Of a stretch of 64,000 bases of DNA, positions 18,237 to 26,969 are shown piece by piece; the stretch's first letter is position 1, and every line of letters begins with the position of its first letter. The stretch is from Bacteroidaceae bacterium. GTDB lineage: Bacteria > Bacteroidota > Bacteroidia > Bacteroidales > Bacteroidaceae. The position numbers were made by a program, and so were the translations under genes. Below the pieces are notes generated by a model, which saw nothing but the letters and a program-made list of their open reading frames with translations, searched no databases and was not told the DNA's origin. The stretch is from the NCBI GenBank assembly GCA_017427065.1, contig JAFRTL010000007.1, positions 163,292-227,291 of the forward strand. Direction: 5' to 3'.

Positions 18237-18262
18237 ATAGGGCACTTTATGAAGTGCCCTAT
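18237..18262 (-). terminator. Terminator after the M23 peptidase gene
   Basis: A perfect 11-bp stem, ATAGGGCACTT (18262-18252 on the minus strand) with its complement at 18247-18237, loop of 4, followed on the minus strand by TTCTTTTTG. It is 23 nt past the stop codon. Confidence 0.88.
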
Positions 18263-18285
18263 CTTATCTTTAAAGATTTATCTTC

Positions 18286-19185
18286 TCAAGAACAACGAAT
18301 CATCTGGCCAGGACGCAACACGGACTTACGTGTTAAATTGTTTAGCTTACAAAGTTGATCAATTGTGATACCTTGCTTAGCAGCAATCTTGGAAAGACTG
18401 TCACCACTCTTCACCTTGTAATAAACAGCACCCTCACCAGTAGGAGCTACAGCAGTAGATTTGCTACCACTCGTTTGCTGCTTAGCCGCTCTTTCCACGG
18501 TTTTATTCTTATAGAAGGTATAAGTATCGGCCACAATATCCTGCTTCTCAAAATCGAACATCAAGGCTGGATTAATGGCAATACCTAAAAATCTTGTCTC
18601 AAAATGAAGATGAGAACCTGTAGAACGGCCAGTACTACCACCAAGACCGATAACATCGCCTGCTCTCACTAATTGATCAGCTTTTACTAAATGCTTAGAT
18701 AAATGGCCATACACTGTTTCCAATCCATTATCATGACGAATAACAATGTATTTTCCATAACCACTGCGGCCCTGATCTTGAACCACACGTACCTTACCGT
18801 CGAAAGCAGCACGAATAGTATCACCGGTCTGAACCTTTATGTCCAAGCCAGCATGACTGCGACGACGACGAGGGCGATAACCGAAGATATCAGTAATCTT
18901 GGTGCTAGGAGTAGGCATGAAGAAACCTGTAAGATCTATTACATAGCTATCAGGAATCTTTGCATCTGAGTAGTTGACATAGTTATTCGTCCATTCAGGA
19001 TAGAGGTCAAGTCCAGGGAACTCATTCTGCTCTGCCTTGATCTGCTTCTGCATGGCCAAAGAGTCTATGCTTCTTATTTTTTTGTCTATCGGTGCCTGAC
19101 TAGCTATCAGGTCTTGTGAGAAAGCATTCGCACTAACGACCATAGCAATGGCACCTGAAAAAAGTATCTTTAGTAAATGTTTCAT
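18286..19185 (-). CDS. M23 family metallopeptidase with C-terminal LysM domain
   Basis: A 299-residue exported peptidoglycan hydrolase or its regulator. A signal peptide (MKHLLKILFSGAIAMVVSAN then AFS) leads to an M23 LytM domain (about 95-210) with the zinc ligands in RRRSHAGLDIKVQTGD and TGSHLHFETRFLG. A LysM domain ends the protein (about 253-298): YYKVKSGDSLSKIAAKQGIT and LRPGQMIRCS, which should hold it on the cell wall. The metal ligands HxxxD and HxH appear intact, so activity is plausible. It is monocistronic, with a TATCTTTG box upstream and a terminator downstream. Confidence 0.92.
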   Translation of the reverse strand: MKHLLKILFSGAIAMVVSANAFSQDLIASQAPIDKKIRSIDSLAMQKQIKAEQNEFPGLDLYPEWTNNYVNYSDAKIPDSYVIDLTGFFMPTPSTKITDIFGYRPRRRRSHAGLDIKVQTGDTIRAAFDGKVRVVQDQGRSGYGKYIVIRHDNGLETVYGHLSKHLVKADQLVRAGDVIGLGGSTGRSTGSHLHFETRFLGIAINPALMFDFEKQDIVADTYTFYKNKTVERAAKQQTSGSKSTAVAPTGEGAVYYKVKSGDSLSKIAAKQGITIDQLCKLNNLTRKSVLRPGQMIRCS

Positions 19186-19299
19186 GCGTATTAATTTAGC
19201 TTCCTAAAAACGGAATTTGGACAAAGATAGTGTTTTTCTTCCTAAGAATTAGACTTTTGCACCATTTTTTTTGCCAAACTATGGTATTTTAACATTCTT

Positions 19300-21396
19300 T
19301 CAGCTAATAGCCGACCAATTCACATTGCTTTTTCTCAAAGTCTTTAACTGTTTCCACAATACAATATTTTCAGGTAATTCACCCTGGGGATCCTTTTTTA
19401 TAACCTCTTGAGCAACTTCCCTGACATATTGGAGCAATTGCCCGTCATGAGCCAAATCGGCAATTTTCAAATCAAAAGCGATACCACTTTGTTGGGTACC
19501 TTCCAAATCGCCAGGCCCTCTCAATTTCAAGTCCGCTTCAGCAATTTCAAACCCGTCATTTGTACGCACCATAATCTCTATGCGCTTCCGGGTATCTTCT
19601 GACAGCTTAAATCCTGTCACCAGAACGCAGTAGGACTGATCAGCCCCTCTCCCAACCCTTCCTCTAAGTTGGTGCAACTGTGAAAGTCCGAAACGTTCTG
19701 CATTTTCGATAATCATGACAGAAGCATTAGGCACATTAACGCCGACCTCAATCACAGTAGTGGCCACCAATATCTGTGCTTTACCTGTCACGAAAAGCTG
19801 CATCTGTTCGTCTTTTTCCGCAGCTTTCATTTTACCATGTACCTTGCAAATGCTATAATCTGGGAAGGCCGTTTTGATACGTTCATAGCCATCCCCTAAG
19901 TTCTGCAAGTCAATTTTCTCACTTTCCTGAATCAAGGGAAAGACAATGTATGCCTGTCTGCCACCATCTATTTGCTTACGGATAAAATCATACAACGGTG
20001 CCCTTCTGTTCTCATATTGGTGAATGGTAGCCACAGGTTTCCGTCCTGGAGGAAGTTCATCTATTACCGATACATCCAAATCACCATACAAAGTCATAGC
20101 CAATGTACGAGGTATGGGAGTGGCTGTCATTACCAATACATGGGGAGGGCTGACGTTTTTTTTCCATAAGCGTGCCCTTTGTGCCACGCCAAATCGATGT
20201 TGTTCATCAATGATGGCTAATCCCAATTTATGAAACTCCACGGTGTCTTCGATGACTGCATGAGTCCCTACCAAAATATCGACCTCACCATTCTGTAATC
20301 CTAGCAATATACGTTCTCTCCGTTTCCCTTTAATGGAGCCCGTCAGCAGTTCCACGCGAACATCCATGTCACGCAAGAACGACTTCAATGTCTCGTAGTG
20401 CTGATTAGCCAATATTTCCGTTGGAGCCATCATGCACGTCTGATAACCATTGTCTATCGCAATGAGCATACACATCAACGCCACCAATGTCTTTCCACTT
20501 CCCACGTCACCTTGAAGCAAACGGTTCATCTGATGTCCAGAGCCTAAGTCTTTGCGGATCTCCCTTATCACACGCTTTTGGGCTTCTGTCAGTTCAAAAG
20601 GCAAATAAGAGGAATAGAAAGTATTGAATGCATTTCCCACTTTTTCAAATACAAAGCCTTTGTATTTGCGCATACGGTCACTGGCATAACGGAGGATGTT
20701 CAGTTGGACATAGAACAACTCTTCAAACTTCAACCTGTATTGTGCCCTTTTCAGTAATTCTACGTTCTGAGGGAAATGAATATTGGCTATCGCTTCAGTG
20801 AGAGGCATCAAGTGATGTTCCTGTAAAATCTGAGGGGAAAGTGTTTCTGGTAATGGTTCTTGTAGGAGTTTCAATGCTGATGCCATGACTTTCTCCAATG
20901 CATGAGAATTAAGCATCGAGCGCTTCATTTTCTCAGTGGTATTATAGAAAGGTTGTAACCCTAAACCTGAAGGAACTTCTTCTGTGATGGCATCAATATC
21001 AGGATGAGCGATATTCACCCTGCCATTGAAGACCGTAGGTTTACCAAAAACCATATATTCTTGGTGCACCTTGTAACGATTCAACAGATACTTAATGCCT
21101 TGAAACCATACCAGATCTATCACTCCAGTACCATCAGAGAAATGCGCTATCAACCTTCTTCCACGTCCTTCTCCTACAGCCTCAAATCCTAGGATTTCCC
21201 CTTTCAATTGAATATAGGGCATAGACGCATCTATCTCATTGATAGTATAGAAGCGACTCCTGTCCACATATTTATAAGGGAAATAATACAAAAGATCATG
21301 TACGGTGGATATGCCAAGTTCTTTATTCAGCATAGCCGCCCTCTGAGGGCCAACCCCTGTCACATATTTTATGTCTCTTGACGCTAAATCGTACAT
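19300..21396 (-). CDS. recG: ATP-dependent DNA helicase RecG
   Basis: A 698-residue branched-DNA helicase for fork reversal and recombination. The N-terminal wedge/OB region starts with DIKYVTGVGPQRAAMLNKEL; helicase motifs are GDVGSGKTLVALM (Walker A), IIDEQHRFGVAQR (DExH-type box), TATPIPRTLAMTLYGD, and motif VI HQLRGRVGRGADQSYCVLV. It is the last gene of a minus-strand cluster and overlaps ispD by 13 nt, so the two are translationally linked. Confidence 0.96.
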   Translation of the reverse strand: MYDLASRDIKYVTGVGPQRAAMLNKELGISTVHDLLYYFPYKYVDRSRFYTINEIDASMPYIQLKGEILGFEAVGEGRGRRLIAHFSDGTGVIDLVWFQGIKYLLNRYKVHQEYMVFGKPTVFNGRVNIAHPDIDAITEEVPSGLGLQPFYNTTEKMKRSMLNSHALEKVMASALKLLQEPLPETLSPQILQEHHLMPLTEAIANIHFPQNVELLKRAQYRLKFEELFYVQLNILRYASDRMRKYKGFVFEKVGNAFNTFYSSYLPFELTEAQKRVIREIRKDLGSGHQMNRLLQGDVGSGKTLVALMCMLIAIDNGYQTCMMAPTEILANQHYETLKSFLRDMDVRVELLTGSIKGKRRERILLGLQNGEVDILVGTHAVIEDTVEFHKLGLAIIDEQHRFGVAQRARLWKKNVSPPHVLVMTATPIPRTLAMTLYGDLDVSVIDELPPGRKPVATIHQYENRRAPLYDFIRKQIDGGRQAYIVFPLIQESEKIDLQNLGDGYERIKTAFPDYSICKVHGKMKAAEKDEQMQLFVTGKAQILVATTVIEVGVNVPNASVMIIENAERFGLSQLHQLRGRVGRGADQSYCVLVTGFKLSEDTRKRIEIMVRTNDGFEIAEADLKLRGPGDLEGTQQSGIAFDLKIADLAHDGQLLQYVREVAQEVIKKDPQGELPENIVLWKQLKTLRKSNVNWSAIS

Positions 21397-22061
21397 TTGT
21401 TCAAGAAAGCCTCAGCTATAATCAAGTCAAATGGAGAAGTAATCTTGATATTTTCCCTATTTCCCTCTACCAAGGAAATCTTTCTGCCATAAGCCTCGAC
21501 CACAGAAGCATCATCTGTGAAGTCGACTGTATAAGGTTGTTTATATGCTTCCTTTAAAAGAGAAATATCGAATACCTGAGGTGTCTGTACTATCCGATAA
21601 TCTCTACGAGAAACCGCCTTACTTTCTTCATCCTCTACTTTGCGAAGAGAGTCAACGACCTCTACTACTGGTACAGCTGCACCTGATTCTTGTGCTGCTG
21701 CAAAACAACGATCAATGGTATCGCAATGCACGAACGGACGTACACCATCATGCACGGCCACCAATCCCTCTTCATTAATGCAAGCCAGTCCGTTTTTCAC
21801 GGAATGGAAGCGTGTTTCCCCGCCTCTGACCACCACATGAGGAATAGTAAAATGATAATCACCACAAAGCTTACTCCAATAAGCCTGTTGGTCGGAAGGC
21901 AAGACCACTATCAGTGTCATAGAAGGATCATAGTCATAGAAAGCCTGAAGGGTATGCATCAAGATAGGAGTCCCATCAATAGGAAGGAACTGCTTTGGCA
22001 GATCCTTCCCCATACGCATACCCTTACCACCTGCTACTATGATGGTATAGAGCCTTTTCAT
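21384..22061 (-). CDS. ispD: 2-C-methyl-D-erythritol 4-phosphate cytidylyltransferase
   Basis: A 225-residue enzyme of the MEP isoprenoid pathway, transferring CMP to methylerythritol phosphate. The nucleotide-binding start is IIVAGGKGMRMGKDLPKQFL; VAVHDGVRPFV and VVEVVDSLRKVEDEESKAV follow, with QTPQVFDISLLKEAY near the C-terminus. It overlaps both the DJ-1 gene (4 nt, ATGA) and recG (13 nt). The next pathway enzyme in this window, ispF, lies separately at 34.3 kb. Confidence 0.95.
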   Translation of the reverse strand: MKRLYTIIVAGGKGMRMGKDLPKQFLPIDGTPILMHTLQAFYDYDPSMTLIVVLPSDQQAYWSKLCGDYHFTIPHVVVRGGETRFHSVKNGLACINEEGLVAVHDGVRPFVHCDTIDRCFAAAQESGAAVPVVEVVDSLRKVEDEESKAVSRRDYRIVQTPQVFDISLLKEAYKQPYTVDFTDDASVVEAYGRKISLVEGNRENIKITSPFDLIIAEAFLNKCTI

Positions 22062-22606
22062 TTCACCAACATGCCTGCAGCCACTTCATTGGCCTTTTCA
22101 TTGCCAACCAACGAAGCTGCCACTTTCAAAGCAAATTCCATCGCAGCAGCAGGCCCTTTGCCAGTGATGACATTGCCGTCTTGCTCTGCCATCTTACCAG
22201 TTACAATTGCTCCTTCCAGATAGTTCTCAAAGCCAGGATAGCAAGTAGCCTTCTTTCCATTCAGCAGGCCTAACTGTCCCAAAACGAAAGGAGCTGCACA
22301 GATGGCACCGTATGGTTTCCCCTCTTCAGCAAAGGCTTTCAGTTGCTTGGTCAAAAGTTCACAAGCTGCTAAGTTGGACGCACCTGGCATTCCGCCTGGC
22401 AATAATAGCATATCAGCCTCAGAAAAGTCTACGTTGTCTATGGTCTTATCACACAGCATCGAGATATCATGGGCACCACGAACAATCTCATCTTCCGTAA
22501 CAGATACCATCAATGCATTGATTCCTGCCCGTCTGAGAACATCCACTGTGGTAAAGGCCTCAATTTCCTCAAAGCCATCGGCAAAAAAAACAAAAGCTGT
22601 TTTCAT
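22058..22606 (-). CDS. DJ-1/PfpI family protein (YajL-like)
   Basis: A 182-residue DJ-1 superfamily protein. The nucleophile elbow reads KPYGAICAAPFVLGQLGLL, with the Cys expected to be redox-active, and the N-terminal acid is in FFADGFEEIEAFTTVDVLRR. Relatives act as glyoxalases, chaperones or deglycases; the exact role here is unknown. It sits in the exbB-exbD-tonB-DJ-1-ispD-recG cluster, 21 nt after tonB and overlapping ispD by 4 nt. Confidence 0.88.
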   Translation of the reverse strand: MKTAFVFFADGFEEIEAFTTVDVLRRAGINALMVSVTEDEIVRGAHDISMLCDKTIDNVDFSEADMLLLPGGMPGASNLAACELLTKQLKAFAEEGKPYGAICAAPFVLGQLGLLNGKKATCYPGFENYLEGAIVTGKMAEQDGNVITGKGPAAAMEFALKVAASLVGNEKANEVAAGMLVK

Positions 22607-22627
22607 AGTATTATCTCCTTAATTAAT

Positions 22628-23506
22628 TTACTTCAATTTAAAATAATAGGTAATCGTTCCTGTCTGATTATTAGTGCCACTCACCTCATTAAAGCGTGCT
22701 TTCTTAGCAGCTTCTTCCGCTGCGCGTCTAAGAGCAGCACTCACGGTATTCGTCTGGCGATTGATTCCTGTCGCTATCACCTGTCCAGCAGGATTGACGG
22801 TAATATCCACCACGACTCTACCTTCTTCCTGAACATTATACGTAGGACGTGGTAAACCACCAGGTCCAATGGAACGACCTCCTAAACTATACGAACCATA
22901 TCCTCCCACTCCTTCTGTGGCACCAGTATCAGAGTTACCATCTGGACTACCTTGAAGGCCCTCACCTTCTGTATTTCCACGACTGCCCATCTGAGTGCCA
23001 CGTCCAAATGCCCCAGATACACGACTACGGGCTGCTGCCTGCGCCTGTCGTTGTTGTTCTGCTGCAGCCTCTTCTGCAGCTTTACGCTCTGCCTCAGCAC
23101 GTGCTTCAGCAGCCCTGCGGTCAGCTTCCGCTTTCTCCTGCGCAATGGGTTGTCGAGGAGTCGTCACTGCAGGCTTGGGAGTTTCCTTCTTCGTTTCCTG
23201 TTTCCTCGCAGGCACAGCTACCGTTTCCTCCTCTTCCTGTACGATCAAGTCCTGTTCCGAAGGAACATCGGGAGCATCCAACGCTTCTGTTGTCAAGGCC
23301 TCCTGTGGCATCACATCCACATCCACCAATGACGGATCAGCAAATCCATAGGCATCAGGCGTATCGCCAAGCATCACAGGCATACCTCCCTCTTCCTGTA
23401 TTTTAGGTAGTGCAAAACTAACCAGAAACAAGAGCAAGAGTATCAGCATATGGACAGCCAATGCACCTACTAAACCTACATATTTCCCTTTCTGTTTCTT
23501 TTCCAT
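22628..23506 (-). CDS. TonB family energy transducer
   Basis: A 292-residue TonB-like protein that should couple the ExbBD proton channel to outer-membrane receptors. One membrane helix near the N-terminus (about 8-30, LVGALAVHMLILLLLFLVSF) is followed by a long Glu/Pro region and an Ala/Glu/Arg-rich coiled-coil stretch (about 115-165), then a Gly-rich linker (about 170-210). The C-terminal domain (about 205-292) ends GTITYYFKLK, preceded by GRVVVDITVNPAGQVIATGI. The start is the ATG at 23506 (MEKKQKGKYVG); an in-frame TTG at 23566 lies inside exbD. It follows exbD by one base. Confidence 0.9.
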   Translation of the reverse strand: MEKKQKGKYVGLVGALAVHMLILLLLFLVSFALPKIQEEGGMPVMLGDTPDAYGFADPSLVDVDVMPQEALTTEALDAPDVPSEQDLIVQEEEETVAVPARKQETKKETPKPAVTTPRQPIAQEKAEADRRAAEARAEAERKAAEEAAAEQQRQAQAAARSRVSGAFGRGTQMGSRGNTEGEGLQGSPDGNSDTGATEGVGGYGSYSLGGRSIGPGGLPRPTYNVQEEGRVVVDITVNPAGQVIATGINRQTNTVSAALRRAAEEAAKKARFNEVSGTNNQTGTITYYFKLK

Positions 23507-23507
23507 A

Positions 23508-23921
23508 TCACTTATTTTCAGGTGGACGTGTGGCCAGTACCATCTTGAAATGATTCTCGTTGGCAATATTCAGCACTTTCACAATCTCTCTATAAGGTAC
23601 ACTCTCATCGGCATAAAGCGCCACGTACATGTCAGGTTCACGATCAGAACAGTCCTGTAAGAATGGAGTTAGTTCTTCGAAACTCAAAGCCTGCTCACGG
23701 TCGTTCCCAAAGGCTGCAAACACATTCAGTTCCTTGTCGATGATGACACGCGTCAATGGTTTGGCAGAAGTCTGTTGCTTGCCTTGTGGCAGCAGCACCT
23801 TGATGGCATTGGGCGACACCATGGTACTGGTGATCATGAAAAAGATCAGCAACAGGAAGATGACGTCTGTCATAGACGACATACTGAACGACGGATTAAT
23901 TTTATTTCTTCTCTTCAGCAT
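23508..23921 (-). CDS. exbD: Biopolymer transport protein ExbD/TolR family
   Basis: A 137-residue partner of the ExbB channel. One membrane helix (about 15-35) starts SFSMSSMTDVIFLLLIFFMI, whose membrane Asp is the expected proton-path residue; the remaining residues form the periplasmic domain, ending NENHFKMVLATRPPENK. Its start overlaps the exbB stop by one base, and tonB follows one base after it. Confidence 0.93.
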   Translation of the reverse strand: MLKRRNKINPSFSMSSMTDVIFLLLIFFMITSTMVSPNAIKVLLPQGKQQTSAKPLTRVIIDKELNVFAAFGNDREQALSFEELTPFLQDCSDREPDMYVALYADESVPYREIVKVLNIANENHFKMVLATRPPENK

Positions 23922-24640
23922 TACTGTTCAGGTTCATTGAGTAAGTCCATAAACGCCATTGTCTTAGCTTCCATTTTATTCACGATGCCATCTACCAATG
24001 TCACCAGATAGTTGTAGGCAAACATGGCGATGATACCCACTATCAAACCACCCACCGTAGTAATCATAGCTTGATAGATGCCACCAGAGAGCAGCGTGAT
24101 ATCTATGTTGTTTCCAGCATTCGACATTTCAAAGAAAGCCCTTACCATACCGATTACGGTTCCAAGGAAACCAATCATAGGTGCACCTCCAGCGATGGTT
24201 GCCATCACATTGAGGCCCTTCTCCAGCTTAGCCACCTCCAAGTTGCCAGCATTCTCTATGGCAGCCTGCACATCGTTCACAGGACGGCCAATGCGACTGA
24301 TACCTCTTTCTATCATGCGGGCAGCTGGTGTATCTGTCTTCTGGCAGTATGTGATGGCTGCCTTCACGTTGCCGTCCTTGATGTAGTCTTTTATCTTGAA
24401 CATGAACTCAGGATCTTCCTTGTCGGCCCTTTTGATGACGTAGTAGCGCTCAAAGAGGATGTAGAAGGCTATCAGTGAAAGCACTGCCAGCACTATCATG
24501 ATCCAGCCGCCTTTCACGGCCAGATCCCATAGGTTCATTGACTGAGCCGTCTCAGCAGCTTCGCTGAGTACGGGCATTGTCTCTACCAAGCCTCCGGCCA
24601 GCTCTTCGGCCTGCTGGAGGAAGAAAATCAATAAATTCAT
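23921..24640 (-). CDS. exbB: MotA/TolQ/ExbB proton channel family protein
   Basis: A 239-residue inner-membrane proton channel. Membrane helices are visible at about 45-65 (GGWIMIVLAVLSLIAFYILF), 140-162 (TIAGGAPMIGFLGTVIGMV) and 183-215 (GGIYQAMITTVGGLIVGIIA), matching the TolQ/ExbB pattern. A TATCTTTG -7 box precedes the gene on the minus strand. It is the first gene of the exbB-exbD-tonB run; the divergent nadK starts 117 nt away. Confidence 0.93.
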   Translation of the reverse strand: MNLLIFFLQQAEELAGGLVETMPVLSEAAETAQSMNLWDLAVKGGWIMIVLAVLSLIAFYILFERYYVIKRADKEDPEFMFKIKDYIKDGNVKAAITYCQKTDTPAARMIERGISRIGRPVNDVQAAIENAGNLEVAKLEKGLNVMATIAGGAPMIGFLGTVIGMVRAFFEMSNAGNNIDITLLSGGIYQAMITTVGGLIVGIIAMFAYNYLVTLVDGIVNKMEAKTMAFMDLLNEPEQ

Positions 24641-24756
24641 TTCTGTCTATTCGTTTTGTTAGTATTTAATAAGGACAAAGATACAAAAACTATTCATACT
24701 TGCTTGTTTAAAAAATAAAAATAGTATCTTCGCATTGTCAATAAATACTAATAACA

Positions 24757-25626
24757 ATGAAATTTGCCATCATAGGGAATAATTATCAGTCCAAAAAGTC
24801 GTCTACTGCAGAGCGTCTCATCCATCTTTTGCACCAACATGAGGCTCAGATTTGTATGGACAAAGAGTTCTATCTTTTTCTAACTAAAGAACAGCATTTC
24901 AATCTTCCTGATATAGAATTGTTTGATGGAACAGACTTTACTGCCGACATGATAGTGAGTTTAGGAGGCGATGGCACTTTTCTGAAGGCAGCCAGTCGTG
25001 CAGTAAAGAAGAACATACCCATTTTAGGCATCAACACTGGTCGTTTGGGGTTTTTGGCCGATGTACAAGCAGACGAAATGGAGGACATGATCGACGAGAT
25101 TTATGCCAACCATTATAAAATAGAGGAACGCGCGATGCTTCATCTTTCCAGCAATGACGAGCGACTTAATGCTGAACCTTATGCGCTGAATGAGATCGCC
25201 TTGCTGAAGCACGACAGCTCCTCGATGATTTCTATCTGCGCCTCCGTAAACGGTCAACACTTGAACACTTACCAAGCCGACGGACTTATCATCGCTACTC
25301 CTACCGGATCAACAGCTTACTCGCTGAGTGTAGGAGGTCCCATCATCGTACCTCACAGTCAGACAATGACACTTACTCCTGTAGCTCCGCATAGCCTTAC
25401 TTGCCGTCCCATCGTAATCTGCGATGAATGGGAAGTACAGTTAGAAGTGGAGAGTCGAAGTCACAACTTCTTGGTTTCCATCGATGGCCACAGCTTCTCT
25501 TGTGATGAGCAGACACGCCTACGCATCACTAAAGCCGACCAGCGTCTGCGTATGGTGAAACGCTTCAATCATCACTTCTTCGACACCCTTCGCCGCAAGA
25601 TGATGTGGGGAGCGGATAGCAGGTAA
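24757..25626 (+). CDS. nadK: NAD kinase
   Basis: A 289-residue kinase phosphorylating NAD to NADP. The signature [19 protein letters not shown] and [16 protein letters not shown] are intact, as is [19 protein letters not shown] in the C-terminal domain. It lies divergent to exbB. The end of the gene is followed by a 198-nt gap containing tandem palindromic repeats and the mdh promoter. Confidence 0.95.
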   Translation: MKFAIIGNNYQSKKSSTAERLIHLLHQHEAQICMDKEFYLFLTKEQHFNLPDIELFDGTDFTADMIVSLGGDGTFLKAASRAVKKNIPILGINTGRLGFLADVQADEMEDMIDEIYANHYKIEERAMLHLSSNDERLNAEPYALNEIALLKHDSSSMISICASVNGQHLNTYQADGLIIATPTGSTAYSLSVGGPIIVPHSQTMTLTPVAPHSLTCRPIVICDEWEVQLEVESRSHNFLVSIDGHSFSCDEQTRLRITKADQRLRMVKRFNHHFFDTLRRKMMWGADSR

Positions 25627-25650
25627 AGCATTTTTCTTTATATAGAAATA

Positions 25651-25709
25651 TAAATGTCCATAACTGTGGACATAAATGTTCACAACTGTGGACGTTAATG
25701 TCCATAACG
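25651..25709. repeat. Tandem 22-bp palindromic repeat between nadK and mdh
   Basis: Two full 22-bp units (25651-25672 and 25673-25694) and a partial third (25695-25709). Unit 1 contains TGTCCATAACTGTGGACA, with TGTCCA/TGGACA arms; unit 2 has TTCACAACTGTGGAC. The spacing is about two helical turns, so the dyads face the same side of the DNA, which fits tandem protein-binding sites. It could also be a folded RNA element at the 3' end of nadK. Confidence 0.6.
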
Positions 25710-25824
25710 TATGAATAAAACTTGCATTTTTACAAAAATATATTCTTATATGGTTGGGCATATCACAGAACTTTCTTATTTTTGCATGAAAGATTATTCA
25801 TTCAATTAAAAATACTGTATTACT

Positions 25825-26811
25825 ATGAAATTCTTAACTGATGAGAAACTGGTCATTGTTGGTGCCGGTGGTATGATTGGCTCTAACATGGTGCAGAGCG
25901 TTCTTATGTTGGGACTGACGCCTAACATTTGTTTGTATGATATCTATGAGCCAGGTGTTCATGGCGTTTTCGATGAAATGTGCCATTGTGCTTTTCCTGA
26001 AGCAAACCTCTCTTATACGGTTGATGCTGCAGAGGCTTTCACAGGTGCTAAGTACATTATTTCTTCTGGTGGTGCTCCTCGTAAGGAGGGTATGACTCGC
26101 GAAGACTTGCTGAAAGGCAATTGCCAGATCGCAGCTGACTTTGGAGAGAATATCAAGAAATACTGCCCAGATGTAAAGCATGTAGTGGTGATCTTCAACC
26201 CTGCTGATGTGACAGCTCTGACTGCACTGATTCACTCTGGTTTGAAGCCTAATCAACTGACCTCTTTGGCTGCATTGGATAGCACCCGCCTGCAGCAGCA
26301 ATTGGCTCAGGAGTTTGGCGTTCGTCAGGACAAGGTGACCAATGCATATACTTATGGCGGCCATGGCGAGCAGATGGCTGTATTTGCAAGCAAAGCTCTT
26401 ATCGATGGCAAGCCTCTCTGCGAACTGCCTCTGACAGCAGAGCGTTGGGCAGAAATCAAGCACATGACTATCCAGGGTGGTAGCAACATCATCAAGCTGC
26501 GTGGTCGTTCTTCATTCCAGAGCCCTGCATATCAGGCTGTTAAGATGATTGAGGGTGCTATGGGTGGCGAACCTTTCACTTGGCCTGCTGGTTGCTTCGT
26601 AAAAGCATTCGGCTTCGAAAACGTGATGATGGCTATGCCAACCGTTATCGACAAGGATGGCGTTCACTTCACCAAGCCTGAGGGTACAGAAGAGGAAATG
26701 GCTGCTCTGCAAGCATCTTACGAGCACCTGCAGAAGATGCGTGATGAGTTGGTAACTCTGAACATCATTCCTCCTATCTCTGAGTGGAACAAGGAGAATC
26801 CTAATCTTTAA
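25825..26811 (+). CDS. mdh: Malate dehydrogenase (lactate/malate dehydrogenase family)
   Basis: A 328-residue NAD-dependent dehydrogenase interconverting malate and oxaloacetate, or a close relative. The N-terminal dinucleotide fold reads LVIVGAGGMIGSNMVQSVL; ISSGGAPRKEGMTREDLLKG and ALDSTRLQQQLAQEFGV follow, and TYGGHGEQMAVFAS holds the expected catalytic His. An upstream TATTTTTG -7 box fits a promoter of its own. Two terminators follow in tandem. Substrate choice between malate and other 2-hydroxy acids is inferred from Bacteroidales usage. Confidence 0.88.
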   Translation: MKFLTDEKLVIVGAGGMIGSNMVQSVLMLGLTPNICLYDIYEPGVHGVFDEMCHCAFPEANLSYTVDAAEAFTGAKYIISSGGAPRKEGMTREDLLKGNCQIAADFGENIKKYCPDVKHVVVIFNPADVTALTALIHSGLKPNQLTSLAALDSTRLQQQLAQEFGVRQDKVTNAYTYGGHGEQMAVFASKALIDGKPLCELPLTAERWAEIKHMTIQGGSNIIKLRGRSSFQSPAYQAVKMIEGAMGGEPFTWPAGCFVKAFGFENVMMAMPTVIDKDGVHFTKPEGTEEEMAALQASYEHLQKMRDELVTLNIIPPISEWNKENPNL

Positions 26812-26827
26812 CAATTTATATATCGAC

Positions 26828-26866
26828 GCCTTAGCACCCAGTTAATCTGGGTGTTTTAAGGCTTTT
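26828..26866 (+). terminator. mdh terminator, first of two
   Basis: A nested stem: outer GCCTTA (26828-26833) with TAAGGC (26857-26862), and inner CACCCAG (26835-26841) with CTGGGTG (26847-26853), then T5. Confidence 0.85.
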
Positions 26867-26874
26867 TATAACAA

Positions 26875-26913
26875 GGCCGTGCGCATTTTAACATATTGCG
26901 ACACGGCTTTTTT
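26875..26913 (+). terminator. mdh terminator, second of two
   Basis: Stem GCCGTG (26876-26881) with CACGGC (26902-26907), inner CGCA with TGCG, then T6. It lies 9 nt after the first terminator and before the -7 box of the next gene. Confidence 0.8.
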
Positions 26914-26969
26914 GGTGGTATGCATTAGAATGCTTATCTTTGCCGCGGTAATCTAAAAAACAAGGGATT

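Noticed and set aside
22628-23566. Extended tonB start at TTG 23566
   Set aside because: It lies inside exbD and adds a non-conserved segment ahead of the membrane helix.
25651-25709. Tandem repeats as a CRISPR array
   Set aside because: Only 2.7 units, no unique spacers between repeats and no cas genes nearby.
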